Shown here one piece after another: positions 23,541-33,323 of a stretch of DNA of 64,000 bases. The DNA comes from Eucommia ulmoides (Eukaryota; Streptophyta; Magnoliopsida; Garryales; Eucommiaceae), in the NCBI GenBank assembly GCA_016647705.1, contig CM028328.1:44878647-44942646 (forward strand). Reading direction: 5' to 3'. A program made the position numbers and the translations under genes. Under the pieces are notes generated by a model. That model saw only the letters and a program-made list of their open reading frames with translations, searched no databases and was not told the origin of the DNA. Position 1 is the stretch's first letter. The number at the start of each line of letters is the position of its first letter.

Positions 23541-25579
23541 CTATGGAAGTCAAGTGGTGTGCTAGGTCACCGAATTTTAAAAAACAATTTAAAAGGCCTA
23601 AATAAAAATTGACTCCAAAAAACACGATCAAACCAAAGATTCATTTAAAGGCTCGGGGGTCGGTTACACTCAGGGAAGGTGTTAGGCACCCCAAGACGCT
23701 CGTCCAAAAACGGTACCTTATGTCCAATTAAGTCCAATCAATTTAGTCCGAGTATATTATTTTATTTTGAAATCATTCCCTTCTTGTAAAATCTTTTTGG
23801 TATTTTCACAAATAAGGTGAGACAAGTTTTTGGATTTTTTGGAATGTTTCCCGTATAACCTCTTATTAAATATTAAAGATTCGATAAGATGGTCCCCGGG
23901 GGATTTTATGTATGTTTCCAAGAGATTTCTTTAATTTAAATAAGCAAACTCAAATAAGTGAATAAATATAAAAATATGAATGCAAAAACTAAAATTTTAT
24001 ATGCAAAAATGACCAAAAAAATAACTAAAGGGTTTGATTTAAATATGTCAATGCAAACTGATATAAATACTACGTGAATTAACCTGATTATATGTGACAA
24101 TGATTTAATTATAACAAAAAAACGTAAGTGGTGCACGTGTTGTGACTGGATATGAAAAGGTAGTATGAATTTATGAAATTAAAAAAAGACTATATGTAGA
24201 GAAAAAAAAGTGATATTGGTGAAAGTGTACTAAACATGCCTTCTAAATAATGCAAGAAGTAAATATGCTAAATGGATGCAAGAATGTTTATTTTAAGTTT
24301 GCCCGATTAATTTAAAGAAGTCCTGATTTGAAATTCCCTCAAATTCTATAGTTATGAGAATCGAGAAAGGTTCACGGAAACAATTTAGTTGAAATTAATC
24401 TTTCTAAAACTTAAATGAAATCCCACGAAAAATCTACCGTGGAAAGAGATTTCCTAAAATCATTTGTTTCTAAATTTCACTCGGGTTAGGGAATGGAAAC
24501 GAGGCTACAGGAAACTCTCCCATAATTTACGAATCGTCGGATTCAACTTAAGGTACTTAAGGATTAATTCCTACCAATAAAAGATTTTATCATTTATTAT
24601 TATTATTATTTATTTATTTTTTTAGGGTTTTGATAAGAAGAATAAAATTAAAATTAAAATTAAAAAAATGTAGAAAAATACAAAATAAAAAAATGCAACA
24701 AAATAAATAATAAAACATCTTTCACCTAACGCTCGGAGTTAAGTTTAAGCAAGAGAAATTCACCCCGACATTTTAATCGGATCATCGGACAACTTGTTAT
24801 TTTAGCTTTTCCTCTTTATTATTATAAAATAAAAAAATATAGAAAATAAAAATATATAAAAATAAATAAATAAAAACAGCGAGATACAGGTGTCCTCTTC
24901 TAAACACTCAAATATTCAGATCGAGAATGAGGAACCTTATCCTAACGTTTTTCATCTTGTCATCGGACAATAAAAAATAAAGCTTGCACGAATTTAAATT
25001 GTGAAGAGAATAAAATAAACTAAAAAAAAGAATTAAAAATCAGAAAACATACCTGTTCTAGGCCAAGAATCCCGATGCTCAGGTTTTTCTCTCGCACAGA
25101 CAACTTTTTGAAAGGGTTTACGATGAGAATCACTCTCTAAAGATTTTTTCTCTCAATTTTTGAATATCCCCCGAAGAGTTTCTCTTTGAATTTTTTCTCT
25201 TAAACAATGAGGAGGAGGGTCCTATTTATAATAAGGATGAGGAGTAAAAAATCCTAGAAACCCTAGTCCCAATTTGGCGAGGAAAAAAAAACAAAACCTA
25301 AATGAAAAGGAAGAAGGAAACATAATCGTATTTCAACAAGGAAACCTTTTTCTTTTCGATTTTTTTTTTCAGTTTTATATTTTATTTTATTTTCTATATT
25401 TTTTCTTTTTTTCCTTTTTCTTTTTTTTTTTCTTCCTTTTTTTCAACTTTCCTTTATTTTCTTCTTTTTCCATTTTTCTATTTTTTTCCTATTTTTTTGA
25501 AAATAAAACAAAATAAATGATAAAATAAAGAATAAAATATAAAATATTTTTGCAGGACGGTCAAAATGTTGTGTCTACA
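23541..25579 (-). mobile_element. Inverted Ogre-like LTR inside the G1 3' LTR
   Basis: Read on the minus strand from 25579, it starts TGTAGACACAACATT and has a TATA box about 350 bp in. It carries the conserved TCGGTTACACTCAGGGAAGG-type block near its end (23650-23670 as written on plus) and finishes with GGTGACCTAGCACACC near 23558. The end lacks only the terminal 190 bp or so (TGGCGACTCC onward), which instead continue on the plus strand at 25581. The distance from start to the shared ACCGT block is similar to that in the surrounding LTR (about 1.86 versus 1.83 kb). The interior is AT-rich, with poly-T tracts at 25360-25500. Exact edges are uncertain by about 20 bp. Confidence 0.6.
25221..25234 (-). 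promoter_or_regulatory. TATA box of the inverted LTR
   Basis: The minus strand reads TTATTATAAATAGG about 350 bp from the LTR start at 25579. It is followed downstream by a GAGAGAAAAAATC-rich leader and by CAGGTATGTTTT (splice-donor-like, about 25043-25054). It would act as the LTR promoter on the minus strand. The plus strand also reads TATTTATAA, so direction rests on the context. Confidence 0.5.
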
Positions 25580-25767
25580 GTGGCGACTCCATTTTTAACA
25601 AAAATCTTAACCCAGGAAGTTTTTCAAAATCAGCGCCTAGAAAAGCCCTTGAAAATCCATTTTCAAAATGAACGAAATTGGATGACTTAGAGAGGAAGGG
25701 ATGAAACTTGTTTTCATCATCTTCCCAATTCTCTACTTCTTCCGCAATCGAAATCTGGGATGCATCA

Positions 25768-26680
25768 TCAGGAATGAGTTCCACTTCTATTGTACATGTT
25801 AGTTTTAGACTCCTCTGTGGGTGTTATCTTGGGCCAACTAGATGAGTCTAGAAAGAAAGGACAAGCCATATATTACCTCAGCAAGCATTTCACAAAGTAC
25901 GTGGAAACTTATACCGTGCTTGAGAAAACTTGTTGCACCCTGGCTTGATCTTCTTAAAGACTTTGCTATTACATGCTCCTATTGACCACCTACCTGATAG
26001 CGAGAATGGATCCTCTAAAGTATATCTTCAAGAAGCCAGTCCTATCAGAGAAATTTGCAAAGTGGAAAATACTATTAACAGAGTTCGATATCATCTACCA
26101 GACCCAAAAATCAATGAAGGGTCAGGCCATAGCAGATCAACTGGCCAACTGTCTAGTTGAAACAAATCATCAGCCCCTAGAGACGCCATTTCCCGATAAC
26201 TCAATCTATACTGTGTAAGAAGATGAAGATGGGATAACCTAGAAGATGTACTTTGATAGAGCTGTAAATGCTCGAGGAGTCGAGATTGGACCTGTTCTAG
26301 TTTCTCCAACCAAACAACACTATCCCGTAGCTTCTATATTAAAATTTCAGAGCACCAACAATCGAGCTGAGTACGAGTCGTGCATTTTGGGACTCTAACT
26401 GGTCATTGATATGAAGGTTAGAGAATTATTGGTCTATGGAGACTCAAAACTAACCATCAACCAAGTGACCGATAAGTATGCGACAAGAGACCCAACATTG
26501 CTCGCTTATAACAATCATCTCTCAGAGTTATAGGAGCAATTCAAGATGATCTAATTCGAGAGTATCCCGAGGATCCGAAATTATTTTGCTAATACCTTGG
26601 CCACCTTAGCATCCATGATCTCTATTACCCAAGAAGAAGATGACATAATCCTTATAGTTATCCGGGTACAACGCTAACCA
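25768..26680 (+). pseudogene. pol: G2 RT end and RNase H remnant
   Basis: It begins abruptly in pol with VPLLLYMLVLDSSVGVILGQ, followed by AIYYLSKHFTKY, the end of the RT connection. TLA-TTYLIARMDPLKYIFKK follows, then KWKILLTEFDIIYQTQKSMK, GQAIADQLANC (about 25800-26160), and an RNase H core with YFDRAVNARG, NNRAEYESC, and VRELLVYGDSKLTINQV (26240-26470). Several stops and at least two frame changes are present. The first half of pol is missing here and should lie upstream of the window if G1 inserted into G2. It is closely similar in plan to G1 pol but differs at many residues, so it is a separate copy. Confidence 0.8.
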
Positions 26681-27830
26681 GCCCATTGCTGTCAACTTGA
26701 GGCCCAGCTTAAAAAATACTCGTGGTACCATGAGATCAAGAACTTCTTAAAATATAGAGAACATCCATAGAAATCCCCCAATGTAGATCAAGAAACCCTC
26801 TAGAGGCTGGCTAGCCAATTTTTCATGAGCAGATAAACTTTGTATAAGCTATCTCCTGAAATGGGATTATTGAGGTATGTTGGGATGGAAGAGGCCATCC
26901 AGTTGATGAATGAAGTCTATAGGATAATGTGCGGACCCCACATGAGTGGATTTATGCTCACAAAGAACATTTTCAGGACCGGTCACTTTTGGCTAATTAT
27001 GAAAAACGATTGTGTCCAATTTGTGTGTAGATGCCAAAAATGTCAAATCCATGGTGACTAGATCCATATCTCTCCTGTACAACTCCATTTCTTGAAGACC
27101 CCATGGCCCTTCTCAATGTGGTGAATAAATGTCATCGAAATTACCCCAAAGGTACCTAGAGGTCCTCGTTTCATTCTGGTGGCAATTAATTATTTTACGA
27201 AGTGGGTAGAGACAATCACCTTGACTCGGGTGACCTAGAAAATTGTATCCCGATTCATCAAAGAAAGTATTGTGACAATGTATGGATTACTGCAAGCCTT
27301 GATCACAGATAACACCAAGAATTTGAAGGGCTCAGACATCAAGTTAATCTGTCAGCAATTCAAAAATAAGTATCAAAACACGACACCATACCAGCCAAAA
27401 ATGAATGGGATCATTGAAGCCACCAATAAGAACATCAATAAAATCCTCCAGAAGATGATCTACAATTATAAGGAATAGGACATCATGTTTCACTATGCCG
27501 TGATGGCCTACCAAACCTCGATAAAAACGATTGACGTCCATCTACCATTGTCCATAATATAGGCAAAGACTCACTAGATTCCACAACAAGCGGGTTCATC
27601 CTCGAGCCTTCAAGAGAGCTGATGTTGAAGAAAAATTTTCCATTTTAAGAGAAAGCTAAGGGAAAATTTGTCCCCAATTGGGAGGGCCCCTTCGTAATCC
27701 ACAAAGCCATGATTGGCGAAACTTTGATTCTCCAAGAGATAGATGACAATGTATTTCATGAACCCATAAACTCTGACTGTGCAAAAAAAAATTTGCATAA
27801 ATCAAATGAGGTTTTCCATTTTTATTAGCA
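26681..27830 (+). pseudogene. G2 integrase remnant
   Basis: The zinc-binding part is open at 26840-27061 (MNEVYRIMCGPHMSGFML, GHFWLIM, VCRCQKCQIHGD). The core continues with a damaged first motif: the codons for G-M-D have become TGA ATA AAT (27122-27130), so the first catalytic Asp is Asn behind a stop. The second motif LITDNTKN keeps its Asp (27308-27310), and the Glu of GIIEATNK is kept (27416-27418). The C-terminal block KAKGKFVPNWEGPFVIHK and INSDCAKK (about 27650-27800) matches the Ogre-type end seen in G1. The remnant ends near 27830. Confidence 0.8.
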
Positions 27831-27912
27831 TGGTCGCCTGCCTCCAAAAATTCCATACTCTAAACCACAAGGTGACGAGAAAAAAAAAGGAAAAATAAGA
27901 TAAGTGCCACCC

Positions 27913-28062
27913 GAACATGGTGAAAACTTGAAGGAGTACCATGGAAAGAATATAGGAATCGTCTAATATACAAAATCACAAACCTAGTGAAAACTCGAAA
28001 TGGCACTGAGGTGAAAAAATGTGGGAGCTGGCCTCAGTAAAATCCCAAAAGGGTATTGAGGA
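27913..28062 (+). repeat. Post-pol hairpin module 1, three copies (G2)
   Basis: Three units lie in the same position as in G1, with different stems. CATGGT (27916-27921) pairs with ACCATG (27938-27943). CCTAGTG (27983-27989) pairs with CACTGAGG (28004-28011) with one bulge. CCTCAGT (28032-28038) pairs with ATTGAGG (28055-28061) with one G-T pair. The loop core is GAAAACYYRAA or AAAATCCCAAAAGGG. Confidence 0.75.
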
Positions 28063-30229
28063 GGAAAATGGCAACGAATATAAAATAAAAAGAAAATAAA
28101 CCAATTTGCTCCGGGATCTTTTACGTTGGTTTACTTTGAGCTGGTTTTTCATCGACAATAAATAGTTCTTCATATTAGTATGTTATACATTCGAATTGAG
28201 TTAGAATTAGAAAAAACAACATTCAACATCGTCCAAAATTGTCTTGAAATCATGCTCGTCAGCAAACAAACTCAAAGGTCTCACATAACTCATATCTGGC
28301 AAGAAAGGTACCTGCTTTAATAAAAGTTTAGCTAGACCTACTTTACAAGACTTGACAAAATACAAAGCGTGCAGGAGTCTTAGAATCTCAAGCATCGAAA
28401 TTCCAAGCAAATGGGAGGAATAAGGGTTCAGCAGGGCGAACTAAGAAAATTGGTTGAGATATTACTACATTGGGCCCTGTTTTTGAGTTTGAAGCAAAAG
28501 TTTTCCAAGTTCAAATTAATTGCCTTCAGAATTTTGCGGAATAATTTAAAAAGAGGTCTCATTGATGTCAATCCAAAATTAATTCAGGCGTTGTTGACCA
28601 GTAAAATAAAAGCATATCCTCATCATCCCAAGTAACAACTTGAGTGGTTGCGACAAAGGGGATGGGGAACAACTTTCATTCATTCTAACTTCATGTTTTG
28701 GATTTATTGTTTTGTCCATTTGCAGGAAATCCAAAAGTTGGGACTCATTGCCCTTTTCCATTAATCTAAATAGCCTGACAATCAAGGTAAACTTTTTTTT
28801 TTTTTTTTTTTTTTTTCTGAAACTCACACAACTTATGGGTGCCCTTTCAATGGATTCTTTCAAATTGCGTTAATCCCAACCATGGGCTAGAATGTTTGTG
28901 TTGCTTTATTCTTGTTTGGGTGAATTATACTTGACCTGATCCTCGGTATTATGCTGAGGTGTATAGGCATCCTGTGAATGTTCGATCATCTATGTGGTAA
29001 CCCCAGCCATAGGTTAGGGCACATTTTATACCATTTTTATCCCTTATTGGCCCCATCCAAATGTGGGGTACGTTTATTCTTTGCCCTGCCATCCTCTTCC
29101 CAACACTAGGCTCGGGTACATTCGATACCTTTGATATCTAATTTTCCCTCCTGGCCACAAGCTAGAGTAGATTATTTTCTATTTACATATTGATGAGGCT
29201 CCAAATCTTTCATTTCCTCAGCCATAGGTTGGGGTACCTTATAATTAGTCCTATCATTCTTACCCCATCCATAGGCTGGGGTATATTAAAGTTTGTTCAT
29301 TGTTGCGATATCCATGCCTTTTTAGCCCCCTCTTGCCGTAGGCTGAGAAGTTTGTTAATATTATCTCTCTAAGAGAAATACTTCAATTCTCGTCATGAGT
29401 ATTCACCTTTAGTCTTCCTAAGCGAATCTCTAAACGATGATTGTTTGTCAGGAGAATCGTTTAAGTGTATTCCTTAATTCAATTTCCTAAGTAAATCTCT
29501 AAACGATGATTGTTCGTTAGGAGCATCGTTAAAGTGTCTTCCTTAATTCAATTTCATTAAGCAATCCTCTAAATGATTATTGTTCTTCAAGAGAATTGTT
29601 AAAGTGTCTTCCTTAATTCCCTTTACTAAGCGATCCTCTAAACAAAGATTGTTCGTCAAGAGATCATTAAAGTGTCTTCCAAAATTCTCTTCCTCAATTC
29701 TTTTCACTAAGTGAATCTCTAAGCGAACGTTGTTTGTCATAAGCTCGTTAAAGTGTCTTCCTTTTTTCTTTTATCTTTCCTTCCTCTAAATGAACTTTGT
29801 TCATCATGAGTTATTGTTCTCTTCTCTAAACAAATATTGTTTGTCATAAGGTATCTTTTATCACTCTAAAAGAATGTTTTTCTTCATGAGTTATCGTTTT
29901 TATCTCTAAATAATTATTGTTTGTCATGAGTCATCTTTTATTTCTATAAATGAAACTTATTCATCGTGAGTGATTTCCTTTGCTATTGAAATGTCTTTAA
30001 ATGAACATCGTTTATAGGAAATCCTCATGCCCTGAAAATGGCATCCTTGAACTATATTTGACCTGATCTTTGGTTTCCCCAAAGTACGTAGGCCAACCGT
30101 AAAAATTCAATCACATTTTGGCCCAAATTTTCAAGATTGTAACATGACAGGTCCATTCCCAGGTAAGCGCTCCTTTTGAGCATGCATTCCAGTGGTGGAA
30201 TAAAATGGTGTGTGTCTCCTATATTTGTC
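28063..30229 (+). other. G2 3' UTR
   Basis: Non-coding. Module 2 hairpins are at 28923-28990 and 30048-30115. Module 3 hairpins are at 29001-29018, 29052-29068, 29218-29234 and 29263-29281. A 24-base T tract is near 28793-28816. A tandem array occupies 29420-30010. Small open frames at 28411-28873 have no recognisable domain and no conserved counterpart in G1, so I leave them uncalled. Confidence 0.6.
29420..30010 (+). repeat. Tandem array, period about 69 bp (G2 3' UTR)
   Basis: Units contain AAGYGAATCTCTAAACGATG, then ATTGTTYGTCAGGAGAATCG and TTAAAGTGTCTTCCTTAATT. Successive CTCTAAA cores start at 29428, 29497, 29567 and 29636 (69-70 bp). The units then shorten and drift to 30010. The sequence is unrelated to the array in the G1 UTR. 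Confidence 0.85.
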
Positions 30230-30237
30230 ATTACAAG

Positions 30238-30449
30238 TAGGGATGCCACAAAAATCCGAATCAATAGATAACCGTGAGAAACCGAATTGAATGGTTCGAT
30301 TTTAAAATCAAATAAATAGTTTGGTTGTGGTTTTAGTTTTAAAATTAGCAACCGAAATGGTTTTGGTTTTGGTTTTGGAATAGAAATCACAAAATCAAAC
30401 CGTGAAACAGCGAAACTGACATTTTAGATATTTTTTATTACATATATAC

Positions 30450-30510
<61 letters not shown>

Positions 30511-30985
30511 CAATTTAACCCTAATATATATGTATGTTATTTATTTACACTTTCATGCCTCCTAAATATATGTGTTAAGGGAATTAGGGTTTCATTTCTC
30601 GTTAGTGATTCCACAGACGTTCCCCCATTCCTTTAATTATGGTTACTAGTTAGAAACTTTAATTATGCTTATTTTATGGTTTGGTTTTGTTTTTTGGAAT
30701 TTATATTTTATATTTTAGTTATATTTTTATTTATATATAAAGAAACAACGGTCCGCGATTTCGTGATTTTAATTTTATTTTCGATTTTTATAAAATTGAA
30801 AAACCTTAAACGGTTTCGTGGTTTCGTTGTTTTGGTTTTAATTTTGTATAAATTTGAATAATTTGATTTTAAAATCATTTAAAAAAATCAGTAATTTTGG
30901 TTGCGATTTTGGTTTGATATATTTCTATTAGTTTTGGATTTATTTTTATATGAAATTAGACAGAAACCAAACCGGTGGCATCCTA
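30238..30985 (+). mobile_element. hAT-like MITE with 8-bp TSD
   Basis: A 748-bp non-coding element has terminal inverted repeats TAGGGATGCCAC at the left and GTGGCATCCTA at the right. It is flanked by ATTACAAG (30230-30237) and ATTACGAG (30986-30993), 7 of 8 matching. The 8-bp duplication and the TIR type fit the hAT superfamily. Internal sequence is made of GGTTTTGGTT/AACCAAACC-type stretches and a long TA repeat. The G1 copy of this UTR has the uninterrupted site (TGTCATTACGAGTAAACT, 21583-21600), which confirms both edges. Confidence 0.88.
30453..30508 (+). repeat. (TA)n microsatellite
   Basis: An almost pure TA tract of about 55 bp inside the hAT-like MITE. Confidence 0.95.
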
Positions 30986-31007
30986 ATTACGAGTAAACTT
31001 ACATAAC

Positions 31008-31020
31008 AAAAAGGGGTAGC
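31008..31020 (+). promoter_or_regulatory. Polypurine tract of G2
   Basis: AAAAAGGGG lies 3 nt before TGTAGAAACC, the LTR start, matching the arrangement in G1. Confidence 0.7.
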
Positions 31021-32412
31021 TGTAGAAACCATATTTTGTCCAGATCATTTTGGTTTTGAAAAGTATCGGGTTTAAAGTGTAAATTTGGATAAACTTTAAA
31101 CCAAGGTTTAGAGGGAAGAATTTTTTGCCTTATGTTATGCTTTAATATTACCAAAAAAAAATGAACAATCCTCAATTCGATTGAACTTTGGTATAAGCAA
31201 AAGTTTTAGGTCAATTTGGAAGTTTCTAAAAATTAATGTGGACTAAAATGACAAAGTTAAAAGTGGTTTTTCTATGGATATCAAATTTTTATATGTTTAA
31301 TTTAGTTTCTACCTTTTATTTGAAGAAATTTTAACCAATTACAATTATTACGTTTTGACCCTAAAACTTTTCTTTTCACCGGTTTTGGCAAATTGACAGC
31401 CAAAAATATTTTATTTTTCAAAATTGAACTTTCCAATAATATTTTAGATAGTTTAATTTCATATTTAATTCTTTAATCCATTAATAAATCCTTAATTAGA
31501 CAAATGATTTCCCAAAACACCAAATTTACTACGAGCTCACCCTCCAAGGGTAGGAGAAAGCATAAGATTCATCTAGGGGAGTGTCTATAGCCAATTGGGA
31601 GCTTTCCAAGAATGTTACTATAAATGGAGAGCATTAAATGAGATTCTTTTTTTAAAGATTTTCACACCAAACCATATATAGGAAGCTAAAGAATATCATC
31701 ATTACCAACCTAAGGGAGTAGCCCACCATCAATCAAATGGCAATTAAATCCATTCAATGCATTTTGATAAAACTGCACATTCCTGAATGTGCAGGCAACG
31801 TTTTGTCCATAAAATGGGGTCATTTTTCTTAAGGGTCACAAGCTGATCAAGACGCTCTCTCTAGCTCAAATTCCCTCTCAAGGTTTTTTAATCCCTAAGC
31901 TTTTTATCTCTCAAACAACTCCAAAAAGATTCCAAAAATCCCTCAAAAATTCATCTTGACTCGCTTTTACAAAGAGTTCAAGAAATCTCACAAGAACAAC
32001 CAAGCAAAGAAGAAGAAGAAGAAAAAGAAAAAAAAAAAAAAAAAGAGAAGAAGATAGCATTACTTAGGGAAAGACCACTCCCCTAAGTTAGGTAAGTTTT
32101 CTTCAACCTCTTATTTATTTGTATTTTGTTTTCTTTTGGTTTTGTGTACATATTATCTTTGTCTTGTGTTAAGAACGACAAGAAGCTTTTGGTGTGCATA
32201 AAACCTTTGTCTTTTGTCAAGAAATACAAAAAACCAAACTCAAAAAACCGAAAATAAACCTACTGACAATGGATTACTGACTACGGACTACTAACTACTA
32301 ACTATTTACTTTTCATACTCTATGCCTTTCTGCTCTGTAGCTTAGATCATGGTCTAGCACTAAGTCTCAGGTCATGGACTAGCCTTACGTCTCAAGTTAT
32401 GGACTGGTACCC

Positions 32413-32448
<36 letters not shown>

Positions 32449-32478
32449 AGTGTGTGTGTGTGCGCGCGCGCGCGCGCA
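32413..32478 (+). repeat. (TA)(TG)n(CG)n alternating tract
   Basis: TATATATA runs into about 20 TG repeats with one GAG break, then (GC)8 at 32461-32478, followed by CATG. Alternating purine-pyrimidine DNA of this kind can adopt Z-form. Confidence 0.9.
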
Positions 32479-32672
32479 TGCTCGTGCGTGCATGTGTGTG
32501 TGTAAGCCTAGATCATTGATTGGCCCTACGTCTCAGGTCATGGACTGACACCCTATGCCAAGACCCTTGTGGCTAAATGGTGAAATAAAGGGAGGCCCTC
32601 TATCCCTTTTGGGATAGGTGTGTACCTTTTTCAAAAACATTTTCTCCTTCTTATTTTTGAGTAGGATTGGCA

Positions 32673-32673
<1 letters not shown>

Positions 32674-32711
<38 letters not shown>
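32674..32711 (+). repeat. (TA)n microsatellite
   Basis: A pure TA tract of about 38 bp inside the G2 LTR. Confidence 0.95.
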
Positions 32712-32713
<2 letters not shown>

Positions 32714-33323
32714 TTTTCCTTTTTTTTTTATAAAAGCAAACAATAACATTAACCTTGTCTAAGCAAGTAAATTTGATTGTAGTGTTCTTGACAAGAATCA
32801 AATGTACATATCATTATCTTTAGTATCATGTTTTGTTCTTATTTTTCTTAAACAAATAAACAAACAAAAATAATATATATATTAAAAAAAATAGAGTTTT
32901 ACATAGGAAGTTTTCTTCTTGAAAAGGATTTTGTGTTTTACATTAAAAAATAAACTTTAGTTTTTTAAAAGAAATGATTTTTAAGTTTCTTTTTTTGAAA
33001 GGGTAATGTCTTTAAAAGATATTTTTTTATAAACTTAAATGTCTTCAAAATATATTTTCTAAACTTAAATATCTTTAAAATATTTTTTTTTAGATATAAA
33101 TGTCTTTAAAAATGTATTTTTCTAAGTTTAATGTACTTTAAAAAGTACTTTTCCAAACTTGTTTTCTAAAACTATTTTTCATGTTGTCTTTGAAAACCTT
33201 GTTCAAAAAATGATTTTTGCAAAAAGTTATTATGTCTTCCTCGAAAAGATGTCTTTAACAAGTTGTTTTCAAAATCCTATTTACTTTGTTTCATAAAATA
33301 TGCTTTTTTTTGTTCTTATTTGA

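Larger units (their letters stand above)
21622..25767 (+). mobile_element. 3' LTR of G1 (Ogre/Tat-like), interrupted
   Basis: It starts TGTAGACACC next to the purine tract. The end is placed at GGGATGCATCA (25757-25767), because the last 185 bp, from TGGCGACTCC (25581) onward, align with the ends of the LTRs at 33324 (reverse), 37621 and 51180. It contains a leader with CTTAAGTAAGTATG (22210-22223), resembling a splice donor, three module 2 hairpins (22921-23220), and the ACCGTCCTCGAAC ... ATCTCTGG block (23449-23530) shared with the other LTRs. A minus-strand LTR is lodged at 23541-25579. The next base after the end is coding pol of G2, so G1 appears to have inserted into G2. Confidence 0.7.

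Noticed and set aside
25580..25592. TGGCGACTCC as a tRNA-Arg type primer binding site after an LTR
   Set aside because: The same box occurs about 180-230 bp before the LTR ends at 33324, 37621 and 51180, and sequence after it aligns among all copies up to those ends. It is better read as part of the LTR.
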